Under the pieces are notes generated by a model. The model did not search any database. It saw nothing but the letters and a program-made list of their open reading frames with translations, and was not told where the DNA came from. A program made the translations under genes and the position numbers. Below are positions 34,211 through 45,866 of a stretch of DNA of 64,000 nucleotides, piece after piece; position 1 is the first letter of the stretch; each line of letters starts with the position of its first letter. The DNA is from Limonium bicolor (lineage: Eukaryota > Streptophyta > Magnoliopsida > Caryophyllales > Plumbaginaceae): positions 88,129,627 through 88,193,626 of the forward strand of contig CM041780.1 of assembly GCA_023374045.1 (NCBI GenBank), given 5' to 3'.

Positions 34211-37200
34211 ATTACATGCGTAGTCTTGTCTCGTATATTAATATACTCATTGTTGAACTTTGTTATTGCATGTAACTTAATGTATGTTTGTACATCATAT
34301 AGTATGTTTCTATATTGTATGTAGGATTCTTTATCATGTATTATACAACTCTCCTTAGTATTTATTTTTCTAAGGTTTGTTTCTTTTTTTTCCAAGTTCA
34401 ATGTGGTATAATTAATGTAAACAATACTTTGAATTAGATAAATCCTTATTATCCCATGTATACCCTTAACATTAGAATTTCCATATCTAATGTTTATAAT
34501 TCTTTTCTCTTCATCTATTATCATTTTAATTATGATAATTTATAGTTATTGAACCATATTACATTTTCTACACCATAACATATATTTATTTATATATTAT
34601 ATGGAACTATTTATTATATGGTAAGTCTTATAATATATATTCATTCTTTTTAATGAATACCTCTTATATTATAAATGTTATAACTCTTATAACATTAAAA
34701 ACCATTTTATAAATTTCATTTAAAAATGTTAATATTTCCGAACAGCACCTATGTTCTTAAATATATACAAAATCCACCACATAATTAATATAATGTTACA
34801 TTATAGTTATATAACATATATTATGACATTTATGTCATTAAAACAATCATAACATATAGTTGTAAATTGTTTTAAAATACCAAACAGCCCTTATATTATT
34901 CGGCTTTCATCATATACCAATAAACTTCTATAAATCATAAATCAACCCCAAATTACATTTCATTATTACACTTATAGTATATACCTTATATTATAATCCT
35001 TAAACCTTAATATAATTATAACCTATAGTTTTTACAGGCTATAATTTTCGAACAGACCCTAGGACTGTTTTAATTAAATCCCCACCACCAAACTTTGCAT
35101 ATTTACCAAATCTTCCCAATTTTTAATACATAGTTTTCTAATGCCATTAAAACTATATATTATACATATGTCTTTATAAAATCTTATATATAACTCCAAA
35201 AATTACCAAACTATACCAATAGGTTATAAATATTATTCCTAACCTTATACTTTCTATAAATCTCGGTTTTTACCCATTTGTTACCCATTTGTAACAATGT
35301 TATAAAATATCATATATTATACTTATATAATTCATATAAACTCCAAATTTAACCAAATAAACTTCTAAAAATTCCTAATAACTTAAGGATTGTACTAAAT
35401 CCCATTTAGCACCCCAAAGTTTTGGAAATTACATTATAGCCCCATCTCTTATAAATCTTTTACAATTTAATAACTATCTTAATATAAGGTAGTATTTTAA
35501 TTTCTTAAATTCTCCAAACTTGGTCAAAGTCTCTTATATAGTCAACTTTGACTTCTATTACCAAATTGGATCCAAACTCTCGGTAATTACCAATCTTACC
35601 CCATACTTTTATATTTTTACAATTTTGACACAAAACTTTATAAAATGTTATAATTTTCATTAAATTCATTTAAAAACCCTAAATTCCTCTAAATTACGCC
35701 CACGGCTTTATATTTTTCCATTAATTACGGTTTGGCCCCAAACTTAATTATATAAGCATAAATCTAACTAAATAAGCTTATAAACTTAAATTAAAATGGC
35801 CTAATGACATGGCCTTATTACAACTTTGCTTTATAACATAAAATTACACAATAAATTGCTCAAAATATAGTATAAGCTCACGGCCTTGCTGTAGCTTAAT
35901 TATTTTTCCACATAATGTCATAATTTGACCATTATGTTAATTAAATCACTTACTAGCTTAATTTCTAGTCATTTTTTCCATTTTTAGGTTAATATAGCCC
36001 ATATGTTTAACTCCACTCTCGGCATAATTAATATATATGCTAAGAAATTATAAAATCATAAGTTTTAAGGTGTTTATACCTTGATTTCTCCTTGTATGAG
36101 CTCGGCAGCTTAGAGGAAAATTCACCACATCATTTAGACATGTTTAATACACCAAAATAAGATACGGTTATACTCCAAGCTTGAGCTTAACCATAAGGAA
36201 CAATTAATGTAAGATTTAAGGCAAAAATCACCTTAAAATGCAAGGGAACTTCCAAAGGGATTCGGCCTGAATTAAACACACCACAAGGTGTTAAATTCAC
36301 CATATAGACATAGGAAATAGCTAGACAACAACAAGCTGCCTTGGTATTAGGTTTTACCTTGGAAAAATGCCTTAAAGAAGGGTATTTGCTTTAGATCTCG
36401 GCCACCCTTGCTCTAAATGGCTAACCAACTGGATGAACATGTAAATATGAAGATTATGAGTGTATAAACCCATCAAAATCAAGAGGAGAAAATCGGATGG
36501 AGAAAGGAGAAGCTTAAGGTATGTTTTTACCTTAAAATGCAAATTTGGGAAACCTTGGTCCCTTAACTTGTTTCAGCCGAGTTTGGTTGTTTCTAAAGGT
36601 ATAAAATACTGAGAATAAGCCATAGGAAGTGATAAGTCACGAGATCTAAGTGTAGGTAATGAAGAGATGAAGAAAAAGAGCTAAAATAAGCCTTAAACCA
36701 TTACCTTAGGAGCTTAAGAGATGGAGTTGTCTTCCTAACTCAAGAACACAGCTTGAGAGGGTCTGGAAACTGAGTGAGCTTGGCTGGAATGGAGCAAGAG
36801 ACAAGGGAATGATTGAAATGAGCCGTAATGATTGAAAAAGCAACTTTAGCTTATTTTATGTTTTGTAAATGGCTAATGACTCATCAAAGGGATAATCATC
36901 GGTTATTGGAGGGGAAAGGGGTGGTCTCACATGGTTTGGAGGCTGATCAATCATGGAGCAAATGTGTATAGTTTAATCCATAATATTAGAAAGGTAAAAG
37001 GTAATCTCCTTAATTTAAGGAGTGGTGTTGGAGACTTGTCCCTTGTATGTGCAAGTGGTGAATTCAGCCTCCTCTTGCTTGTGGCTGCCGATTCCATGTG
37101 GTCCAAGGGGTCAACTTTGACCTCTTGACCATTCTTATTCAATGTTGACTCAAACGGGCCCCCTTTTAGGGTTTTATTAATATTTTAATATTAAATTTGT

Positions 37201-37630
37201 AAAAATTTGTAAATTTGTGGAATTAAATTCCTAATATGATATAATGTGATATATTATCATATTTAAAGGTAATTATAACCTTTAAGCCCATTAAAAACCA
37301 ATTTAGAAGGCAATTACACAAAAATGTGCTTTAAGGTGTTTTAGTGCACATTTTGTGTTGCAAGGTGCTTCTGAGCTTAGTTCTCTTTGAGAATAGTTTT
37401 GTTGTGTTCCTTACTTCATTATAATACTTTGGAATCCACTTTGGATCCTATTTGAGGTCATACAATCTTTATGGTGCTTTAAAGCACATTTTTGGCTTTA
37501 CCGATCTTAAGGCATCTTTTGCCTTGTTGAGATCTTCTAGATTGTTCCCCATTGGTATTTAGATGTTTATTAACCATCTAATATCATTAGTAGATCATTT
37601 AATTAAGTTTTTAAGGTTAGGGGTATTTCA
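34211..37630 (-). mobile_element. LTR T0: truncated LTR of another minus-strand element
   Basis: It ends TTAGGGGTATTTCA at 37630, the same minus-strand LTR start as L and R1. The end block (GTGCTTTAAGGTGTTTTAGTGCACATTTTGTG, here split by variation) resembles 13690-13740. The TGTAACACC-type edge and hairpin/acceptor module are missing; its left side is cut by G. The sequence is very AT-rich at 34211-35900. No polypurine tract follows 37630, so this is a 5' or solo LTR. The 113-codon minus frame at 34183-34524 crosses the junction and is not credible as a gene. Confidence 0.65.
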
Positions 37631-37711
37631 TAACCTATCTAGGAGTAAAGTGGATGAAAAGAGCAACGTGTGCGTGCAAATGGATCTTAAATCCGAACTA
37701 ATACGAAGATT

Positions 37712-38015
37712 CTAGAGCTGACCGACCCATCATGGGTCGGTCCCTTGGGTCAGCCGAATGCAGAAACCCAAGGGACCGACCCACTGTGGGTCGGTCGGCT
37801 CCAATTTCTCGATACCCGAATCTCGAATCGTGTGGAACCGATCTGGAACCGGTTCTTGAACCGGAACCGCTCCAGAACCTATCGGAACCGGTAATTTGAG
37901 TGAATCCAAAGCAAATACAGAGTCCAGAACCGGAACCAGAACTGCCCAGGAACCGCCCCTGACCGGTTCCAAATACGAATACACATATCCTGAAATCGGA
38001 ACCGCCAGAACCGGA
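37712..38015. repeat. Palindrome cluster (GACCGACCC) and GGAACCGG repeats
   Basis: Two perfect 10 bp hairpins, GACCGACCCA-TCA-TGGGTCGGTC (37720-37742) and GACCGACCCA-CTG-TGGGTCGGTC (37774-37796), sit at either side of a larger inverted repeat, CCCTTGGGT/ACCCAAGGG (37742-37750 and 37766-37774). From 37830, GGAACCG-type hexamers recur about ten times. The long minus frames here (147 and 187 codons) are Gly/Ser repeats produced by the hexamer and are probably not coding. Confidence 0.7.
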
Positions 38016-39745
38016 ACCGTGGCCAGCATTGGAGACATGAAGATGGAGTGTGGGCTCGGGTAGATGTAATCTGATTTTTGGGTAATATTTGACATAGATT
38101 TTAGTTTGCTCACACTTATGATTAAGGATGTAAATGTCGGTATATTGTTTGTTAATACTATCTCTGTCATCACATCGTTCTATTGAGATTATTGGTAACC
38201 TCATTGTGCACGTGAGTGCATGACGGCGGTAACATCCCCATTCGGTTAATTGATTTGGCAACGGACTCCATCTGCTAACAGTGGGTTGGTTAAAGAGAGT
38301 GTTAGACTCCTGCTTAATTAAGTTGGATTATAAGGTAGGGATGTCACACATACACTCAGATTCTCACACAAAGTCTCAATAGGCACAGATAAGCCTCAAA
38401 GCATATTGTCACCTATAACTTGTCAAATATCACACTATAGGCCAACCCATGAACTTGGATAGAATTTAATAAATATTATTCACCATTTTAAGAACAAATA
38501 TATGTTCCCCACTCAAGAAGAACTTTCATAACAACTTCGTCCAAGTTAAATCACCAGAAAAGCCCTAAAATCATCTTTAGCCATTTTTCTTGTTTAAAGA
38601 GTTCTATAAACGTTTTTCCAATGATTCCTTCACCAATATGTCTTAAAAGATCTTATTTTCCACCCAACCGTTTGAACACTAAGGCCTTAGAACACCTTTT
38701 TAGCTAAAAACCAGTACCTAAACAAACAAGTGTTGAACATAGGACTTACCTGGTGTATTCTTGCCATATTCCCTCAATTTACTTCACTAACACCTTGGTG
38801 ATTATATCCTTTATATTCCTTCAAGAAACCACACCACCTTGGTCACTTTTCCTTCACCTTTCTTCATTTTTCTTCAAGTTTTCACTTCTTCCCTTGCTCT
38901 CTTTTTGGCTAATTATGTTTGCTCTTCTTTTGCTATCATTACTCACGTGTTAGAGGGTTAAAATACTGCTGAAGAATCAGCTTAGGTCGGTTTCCTTTGC
39001 TTCATGTTGAAGTCTTCTTAAATGGCCTTAACCAATAATAATATGCCATTTTTCTGGCTCTAATTGGTGCTTGTTGTTAAGGAATGATATTCGGACACAT
39101 GTGGGTCTTAGATGGCACTAACCAGCCGGCCACAAGTTGTCAAAAGGGGGCTGAACATATCATTAATGAAAGGTACTTTTTAAGGATTTTGTGGGTCCCA
39201 CTTGTTAAGGCCTTGTTTGGTTACTCAAAAATTTGACACCAAAGTGTAACTTAGGGCTAAAATGAAGCATTTTAATCGTATAATTTACTCCACCTCTAGC
39301 CATGATCATAAGGTCATTTCTATTTATGTTAAGGGTACCTAAATTGCCTTATAATTGTACATGTAACACCAATTAATAATTCCAAAGTGTAATTGCATAT
39401 AATTGTCTAAAGTTAATGTTAATTGTTTACTAAAGTGTTAGGCGTGTGTAACCCTTACTAAATAACCATTTCTATAATTTACAAGTTACAATTTATAGAC
39501 CTTAGGGGAAAAAATTACCTAAAATACCTTAAAGCATATTTTTAGGTTCACTAAGGTTCTCTAGGGTTTTCTATCCATTCTCATAGCTTCTATTGTCTTA
39601 AGTTAAGTTTCTATCCTTAACAATAATTTCTAGGGTTTTTCAGAACCATTCCCGGCACTTCCGGGCTTTCAGTGTTTTCCTGACTCTTAAGGTTTCTAAC
39701 ATTTCAAGACTTAGGCTTTTTCCCATTCTTGGGTATTTTATTCGT
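38016..39745. other. Unassigned AT-rich sequence, partly LTR-like
   Basis: About 1.7 kb with no LTR edge, PBS or recognisable frame. Parts (38460-39000 pyrimidine-rich; 39190-39560 with TTGTTTGGTTACTCAAA and ACCTTAAAGCA blocks) resemble interior parts of the minus LTRs L, T0 and R1, so an old LTR fragment is possible. Confidence 0.35.
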
Positions 39746-39749
39746 CCCT

Positions 39750-40165
39750 GACTTGATAGTTTTTTGTGGTTTGTGGTTTAGGGTTGTTAGACCCTAAACC
39801 CTTCACTACAAACCCTAAAAAGGCCTTCGATGTTTTTTAGCTTTCCTGGGGTGGGTTTTAAGTTGGTTGGTGTAGAGTAATCGTTTTGGAAGTCAATCTA
39901 TACTTTATATTGTTATCACTGATTTGACAATTTTTTAGGGTTTGTGGATTCAGGTTTAGGGTCGTTAGACCCTAAACCTTGCACTACAAACCCTGAGAAC
40001 GCCTTTCATGTTTTTTTAGCTTTATTAGGGTGGCTTTTAGGGTGTGTGGTGTAGAGTAATATTTTTGAAATAATTTTATACTTTATATTGTCGCCACCGA
40101 CTCAAAAAATTTCCCTAATCCCTACACCACAGACCTTAAAAACTCCTTCAACGTTTTATTAAATT
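39750..40165. repeat. ~178 bp tandem repeat with TTTAGGG/CCCTAAA inverted motif
   Basis: Two full units and a partial third. GGTTTAGGG starts at 39775 and 39953, giving a period of about 178 bp. Each full unit has TTTAGGGTTGTTAGACCCTAAA or a one-base variant, which folds back on itself, then CACTACAAACCCT and GGTGTAGAGTAAT. The third unit from about 40096 is diverged and short. The telomere-like heptamers are not in a telomeric array. Confidence 0.75.
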
Positions 40166-40169
40166 TATG

Positions 40170-41781
40170 ACTGCAAATAATAATTATTTTTATATTATTA
40201 TTAAAGAAGATTCATTTTATTAATGAATGAGATTCATGTTTAAAGTATGTAATGTATACTTATTTCAAAAAACACAAAATTTAAGTTTACGAAAATATAT
40301 TCATGATGCATCTTATTTTGAAAAACACGAATTATAATGAACAATGATATAATTGTTTTTGTTTTTGCACTTCTATTTTGTAAGTTATAACACTTTGAAA
40401 TTTAATATATTTAATAATGTGTAACCACTCAATCAGAATGTGACACATGTCACAAAAAAGGCTTCTAGCTAGGTTATATGAAACGCACGGAGTCTAGTTT
40501 CCTTCCTAATTGAGTTCGACCACTAATAATTTGACATGTAACATATTCCATCTTATTCCCTGGCGTCATTGTACCAATAAAAAATATCCCTATATATAGA
40601 TAACATGCCAACATATAGATGGAGAGAAACTGTTTTGATTATTAACTAATAAAAAAACACAAAATAAATCTAGTAACCATTTATGTCGAATGAAGATGTG
40701 ATCCATCTCGCGTGCTGTTTTTTTTTTCTTCTCTTCAGGTTTCTATGAGTCTCTGCTCTCTCGCTTGTCAGCTAGCTTGTTTATTGTTGGTGACTGGAGT
40801 TGATTCATCCTCGCTGAAGGTCGTTGGTCAATCTAGGTTGCTAGATTGATTCTTGTTGGGGCTGCGAGAGATTAGGTCTAGGGATGTTCTAATTTTTCTC
40901 ACGGTTTCTTCTCTCTCATTAGTGTGATTTCGTAGAGAGGTGCTCCTTTGGTCTTGTGCTTCTATGCTTTTGGCTCTACTGTTTGCTCTTTGATGGGTTG
41001 TTGTTGGTCACGCTGGGTTGCTGGGGTCTTCAAGTTTGATATGTTTCCTAAATACTAAGATCATAATGTTGAGTGGTGCAGGGGCACACATGTTGTCTTA
41101 GTCCTTTTGTGGAGGATTTATTGATGGGTTTACGGCTTAAAGCTTTATTTCCTTATGCCAGTTGCTCTTGATTTTCTAGTTTTTACAAGTTTCAGCTCTA
41201 GTATGGTCCAGGCTTGTTGGGAGGAGCGTCTTTATGCTGCTGTTTCCTCTACTGCACAAGTTACCCAAGGTCGGCTTCCAATGGGCTCTATTTCAAAGGT
41301 TGGCTGGTTTGCTAGAAGTGGAAGTTAATTGAGGCAATCATCCTAATTATAGATGACCATCAGAATAATATTATCTTTGATCCTTATCGCTCTTACTCTC
41401 TGGCTACATGGTGTCTCCCCCCTTAGAGAATAATCAAGATTTTTACTGAAGTGAACAATATTAAAAAAAAAAGGTCATTGTATGTTAGCAAGTAAATATT
41501 AGGGGTGGAAAGTCATCCCTAATCTGGACTTCAACAGGATTTCAAGAACCACCTTTTGGTGAATATGGCTATAATTAGGACAAGTAAAATTGCATTAGAG
41601 CTTGCTTACTCAGTGGGCAGCCTCTACATTTGTTTTGATATGGCTCAAGACGACATCTGAATGTTCGTTCCTCGACAATCTAGTAGTCATAATCCGTATA
41701 AGTTGATTGATCGTATTAGTTAAGTTCATCTTATCTAGATCTTAGTGTTGGGTTTGTATGATATTTTTTAGGTTGTTAAAC
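40170..41781. other. Unassigned sequence; possible A-tailed retroposon 40735-41475
   Basis: 40170-40730 is AT-rich with nothing seen. From about 40735 the sequence becomes GC-richer and lacks long frames, and it ends in AATATTAAAAAAAAAA near 41470. This profile could be a truncated non-LTR retroposon or a processed pseudogene. I could not find flanking duplications or coding motifs. Confidence 0.25.
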
Positions 41782-43731
41782 TGTAACACCCCTCACATTA
41801 AACGCGTAATAATCACTCTCGTAGCATAATTAAAGATGTCTCACAGCGGAAGTTAAACACTAATAATTCTCGCTCAGGTGTCACATGCCATTACTCGCCC
41901 ATGCAAGTAAAGAAGCAGGAAAAGGAAACATAATAACACATCGACAATAATTAATCGCAGTGATGAACGAGATATATACTACATCATCCTAAGTTTAAAC
42001 TAATACATAAGGCAAGTGAGCATCTAAGGTAATCCCAATGTTTATATTGTACTGAATATAAAATAATTCTGAAATTGCAATAAATAAATAAATAATGGCG
42101 TTGACTACCCCGAAGACCCGCACTTCTGCTTCATAACTCGATTAAGTCCTGAAATATGGGTGCCATAAAGGCTCAGCCAACTGCTGGTATACTCAATGTG
42201 ATCCTAGACCCTTTAGGCCACTTAGGTCGTTTTAGCCATCTTGATTAACATGGGGTTCATTTCATGCTGTATTGTTTACATGCTTATAACATAGCTGTAA
42301 ATACAAAATTAAAACACACAACAGGTATTCAAACATTCACACATCAAGACATGCTATTATGACAATGATAATTGAACAATTAAATTCGAATCGATGGTAA
42401 TGTAAGAGTTAACTGAAGTCCAGTTAGTCTCACTTGTTTATTTCCATCACATGAAGCCCCGCTTCCACAATCTCACATAAACATACGGGTGTCATGTTAA
42501 GGACAATTCCCCGTTTAACCTCACACATTAATATTTTGCACAGTTGTCCAATGCCATCTACAGTGGGTAGATGGACTCACTTATCTACAGTGGTAGATGT
42601 CCATTAGGCCGAAGCCATGGTATGGTGCCAACGGTAGCACACTCCGACTAACGATCGTATCCAGCTCGTTCGATAAACAAGAGTAGACCCTAAACGGGTG
42701 TTAGAACTCTAGTGATCACTATGCGCAACCTGCTGGGACGTATGCAGATAAGGATTTAGGAACATTGTTTCATTAATTAATTATCACACTCTCATAAGTT
42801 AGCGTATTTTAATTAGTCTCCTGGAGATTCAATCTCGTTATTGGAGAAAACACATTTTTATTGGATGCCCTATTGGGTCTTACACACAACCTAGAAGTCT
42901 ACTATGTGATGTTCAAAGGTCGAGTCACCACTCTAGAGACGGTTAATAACGGGTCTCTAAACTAAGTTCCTCACTTAGTGTGTTAGGAGTTGTTTACCCT
43001 CATAAGATAGTATCCAGAGTCTCTCCCGAAAGTTCATACACAGTTAGGGTGATAATCAGTATTACATGTCCGAATGACTTACGCGCACAATTAATAAACA
43101 CTTTGGCGATTGGAAAAAAATAAGCACATATAAACACATGCATAACATTTATTTATCTGACATGCAAGCACACAGTTACGTCTGGAACCCAAGGAAACCC
43201 TCGGAGTTTTCAGACCACACATTCACATACCGCTCACCGACAATAACGCTAAGGTGATGAGTCACGCCTGTCCACTAGTGCTCCCAAACTCGTATCTAGC
43301 AGCCCGTACCTCTGTAATGTATTGTTCTAACATCAGTGTCTATATCACGAAACTGCTTAACTATTACAGTTTCTAATCTTCATCCCGTAGTTAACCCCTT
43401 ATTCGTTGTTTGTTTAACACGGGTTTGTTCTTAATTCTCGGGATTACGGTGCATGAAATTTACAGTTTATGTATAGATAGTATTCGATACTGTAATAATA
43501 TCTAGTACGTAGGACTTATTCTCCGAATACTCTTGTATGGTTTTTGTTTTCAAGTTTACGTACACACACTTACATGCGTGCATGTCTAATCATATACACT
43601 TATTTATGCATACATAGAATATGGTTTATTACCGTGACCCATTAAGCCAAGTTATGCCTTCACTTACAGTAGTATAATATCTTGTGTGTGTTGGTTAATT
43701 ATTACTTGACTAAATTGTGTTGGTTGTCAAC
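41782..43731 (-). mobile_element. LTR T1: 3' portion of a minus-strand LTR, interrupted by R1
   Basis: It begins TGTAACACCCCTCACATTAAACGC with CTCACAGCGG 75 bp in, as in the edges of L and R1. No PBS lies to its left, so it is a 3' or solo LTR. On the minus strand CATATTTCAG|GACTT (AG ends at 42149), preceded by hairpin-like CAGCAGTTGGCTGAG, matches the conserved acceptor position. Two ATCTACAGTGG(G)TAGATG hairpins lie near 42555-42600. The sequence is cut at 43731 by R1 and would resume right of the window. Confidence 0.65.
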
Positions 43732-44183
43732 TGTACACCCCTACCGCTACCACTGTAATTACCGTCCAACTCCTTATCCTTCGTACTCTCGCAGCGGACA
43801 CATACTTACTCAACGGCGGTTGATACAACGCCGTTAGCCACCCACGTGACTAACAAGGCTACTACTCATACACTCGGTCTGATGGACCGAATATGCGTAC
43901 TACTCAATACAATACATACTCTCATTACATACTGAATACTACAATACTCTATTCGATACAATACTCCATTCAATACCTTACTCCATTCATACAATACTCC
44001 ACAATTCCGTACAAGGTTACACTACGCATACCGAGTTTACTAGGTTCCAAATCATTACAGTACTTCTCCCAAATTCATACACACTCACTAGGATCAATCT
44101 GCTACCCCGTCCTCACAAACTTGATGCTTCTAATTACAAGGCGTGCCACCGGTCTCTTACCTTGACCGTATCCGCTCCGGTAC

Positions 44184-44225
44184 CTGCGCACTAAAACGTT
44201 CCCCCGAGGGGGTCAGCTTTCGCTG
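44184..44225 (-). promoter_or_regulatory. Conserved LTR hairpin cluster and acceptor, R1
   Basis: On the minus strand CAGC-GAAA-GCTG (44214-44225) is followed by CCCCC-TCG-GGGGG (44201-44213 region) and then GTGCGCAG|GTACC with the AG ending at 44184. Order and spacing match elements L and R2. Confidence 0.55.
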
Positions 44226-44280
44226 AATATGATAACCGCATACCCCGCGTACTAGCGAGGTACGCCACCATTTGTCGAAT

Positions 44281-44395
44281 ACATGCAATTCATTTGCATA
44301 CATACATACATACATCATACATACATACATGCCTTCATTCACGATACTTCAATACTACACAAGATATACATACATACGTACAGTACCATACATGC
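44281..44395. repeat. CATA microsatellite
   Basis: Interrupted runs of CATA/TACA, densest at 44298-44332, in a generally CAATAC-rich part of the R1 LTR. It explains the overlapping His/Thr/Ile-rich frames here. Confidence 0.85.
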
Positions 44396-45465
44396 TTGGA
44401 GACAATACAAGTCAACCAATACTTACCTACCATCTTTCGGGTTACACATACACAATACACTACTCATTACATACCCAATACGCAATACGGAGATACAATT
44501 CTCCAATACATACAAAGGTCCAGTTAGCTTCATTACACCCCGGTTTAATCGGGTGTTCGATACTCTTTTACTTCCAGTCAACGACTTACTAGTCAAGACC
44601 AATACACATACAATACTTACTTCTTACATACTTTACTTCCAGTTAAGTCGGTATGACCTCCGGGCAGGGATTACTACATCCCACCACCGTGCTTTAGGGT
44701 GGCCCACTAATCCAGGATGCTACCCATTCAAGGGAATTAGTCCAAGGAAAAGATTATAGCCAGGATTCAGATCCAACTCTTGTGTTTCCTCATCCTCACG
44801 CGTGGTCGAAACTATATCGGACTTCTACTCATTCCATTTTACTCATTACTCAAGTCAGGAGTTAGAATGTTAGGAATGAGTAGAAGTCAGTACTTCATTC
44901 CCATACATACATACAATACACAAGTACACAATACTTACACATACTTCTCATTTCCATTCATTCATTTCATAATTTATAAACTAATTGGTCAAGAAGATAC
45001 AACAAGAACAATAGTTCAAACACAATTAAGTGCATATAAATCCGATTCGTGCATTTTATCTTATTGTGATCACATAAACACACAAATCGGGGAAACCAAG
45101 TTAGGATACAGGCATGAAGAAATCATACCGTACACCGTCGTATTCGCACTACCGGTTTCCTTGAGATCGACTATTTTTGATTCCTATACATACATGGAGT
45201 AGCATGATGAATGATCTATTATTGGTCTAACTTACTCCTTCATTGATACTTTCAATATTTACTTACCACTTCATTACTTTCTTACTTGATTATAAAACCT
45301 TCCTTTCCTTTACTACTCTTAAACTTGTTTTCTTACTAATTTATTTACTTTCTTACCATTACTACTTCATTAATGGTGTATTACCACCTACATATGCTTA
45401 TATGTGTATAGGCATATATATACATGATTATTATAATCATATAATAAAACTTTTTTTTTTTACTC

Positions 45466-45866
45466 GACTGACTTACTAGTCCGGTCGCAAGTTCGGTCCA
45501 AGTCAGTAGGCTACATCGTGTGAAAATTCCGGGGCCGACCGACCTTGCAAGTCCGGTCCCAAGGTCGGTCCATTCCAGTAAGTTCCCTCGTGAGAATTTT
45601 AGCCCGAACGACCTTGCAAGTCCGGTCGCAAGGTCGGTCCATTCCAGTAGCTTGCATTACGGGAATTTTTCTGGCCGACCGCACTTGCAAGTCCGGTCGC
45701 AAGTTCGGTCCATTCCAGAAGGTTTCTGACGGGAGAAATTTCTGGTCCGATCGAACTTGCAAGTCCGGTCACAAGGTCGGTCGATCCTAGAAGGTTTCCC
45801 GTCTTTGTAAATCTGGGCTCGACCGAACTTGCAAGTCCGGTCGCAAGTCCGGTCCGGCCCCAGTAC
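45466..45866. repeat. ~71 bp minisatellite of GACC/GGTC hairpins (R1 LTR)
   Basis: Six units of about 70-73 bp of the same family as in element L: GACCGACCTTG ... CAAGGTCGGTC around AAGTCCGGTC, then CCATTCCAG. Several units show paired changes (ACTTG with CAAGT). All overlapping frames on both strands are products of the repeat (VRSQGRSIP, GPDRTCDRTCK-type strings). It lies 1.7-2.1 kb from the LTR's 3' end. Confidence 0.85.

Noticed and set aside
34183..34524. 113-codon minus frame across the G/T0 border
   Set aside because: It crosses an insertion junction and is composed of AT-rich codons without motifs.
37698..38261. 187- and 147-codon minus-strand frames
   Set aside because: Gly/Ser-rich or Val/Pro-rich strings arise from GGAACCG hexamers and palindromes. 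No start context, domain or conserved neighbour supports a gene.
39775..39975. Interstitial telomere
   Set aside because: Only isolated TTTAGGG and CCCTAAA heptamers within a 178 bp unit, not tandem telomere repeats.
44281..44335. Possible CRISPR-like or satellite array
   Set aside because: The CATA runs are a simple microsatellite with no spacers. No CRISPR array is expected in or seen in this plant DNA.
44272..45202. Long plus-strand frames (106, 158 and 140 codons) in the R1 LTR
   Set aside because: They are overlapping low-complexity strings rich in His, Tyr, Thr and Ile created by CATA and CAATAC repeats, in the antisense direction of the LTR. No domain seen.
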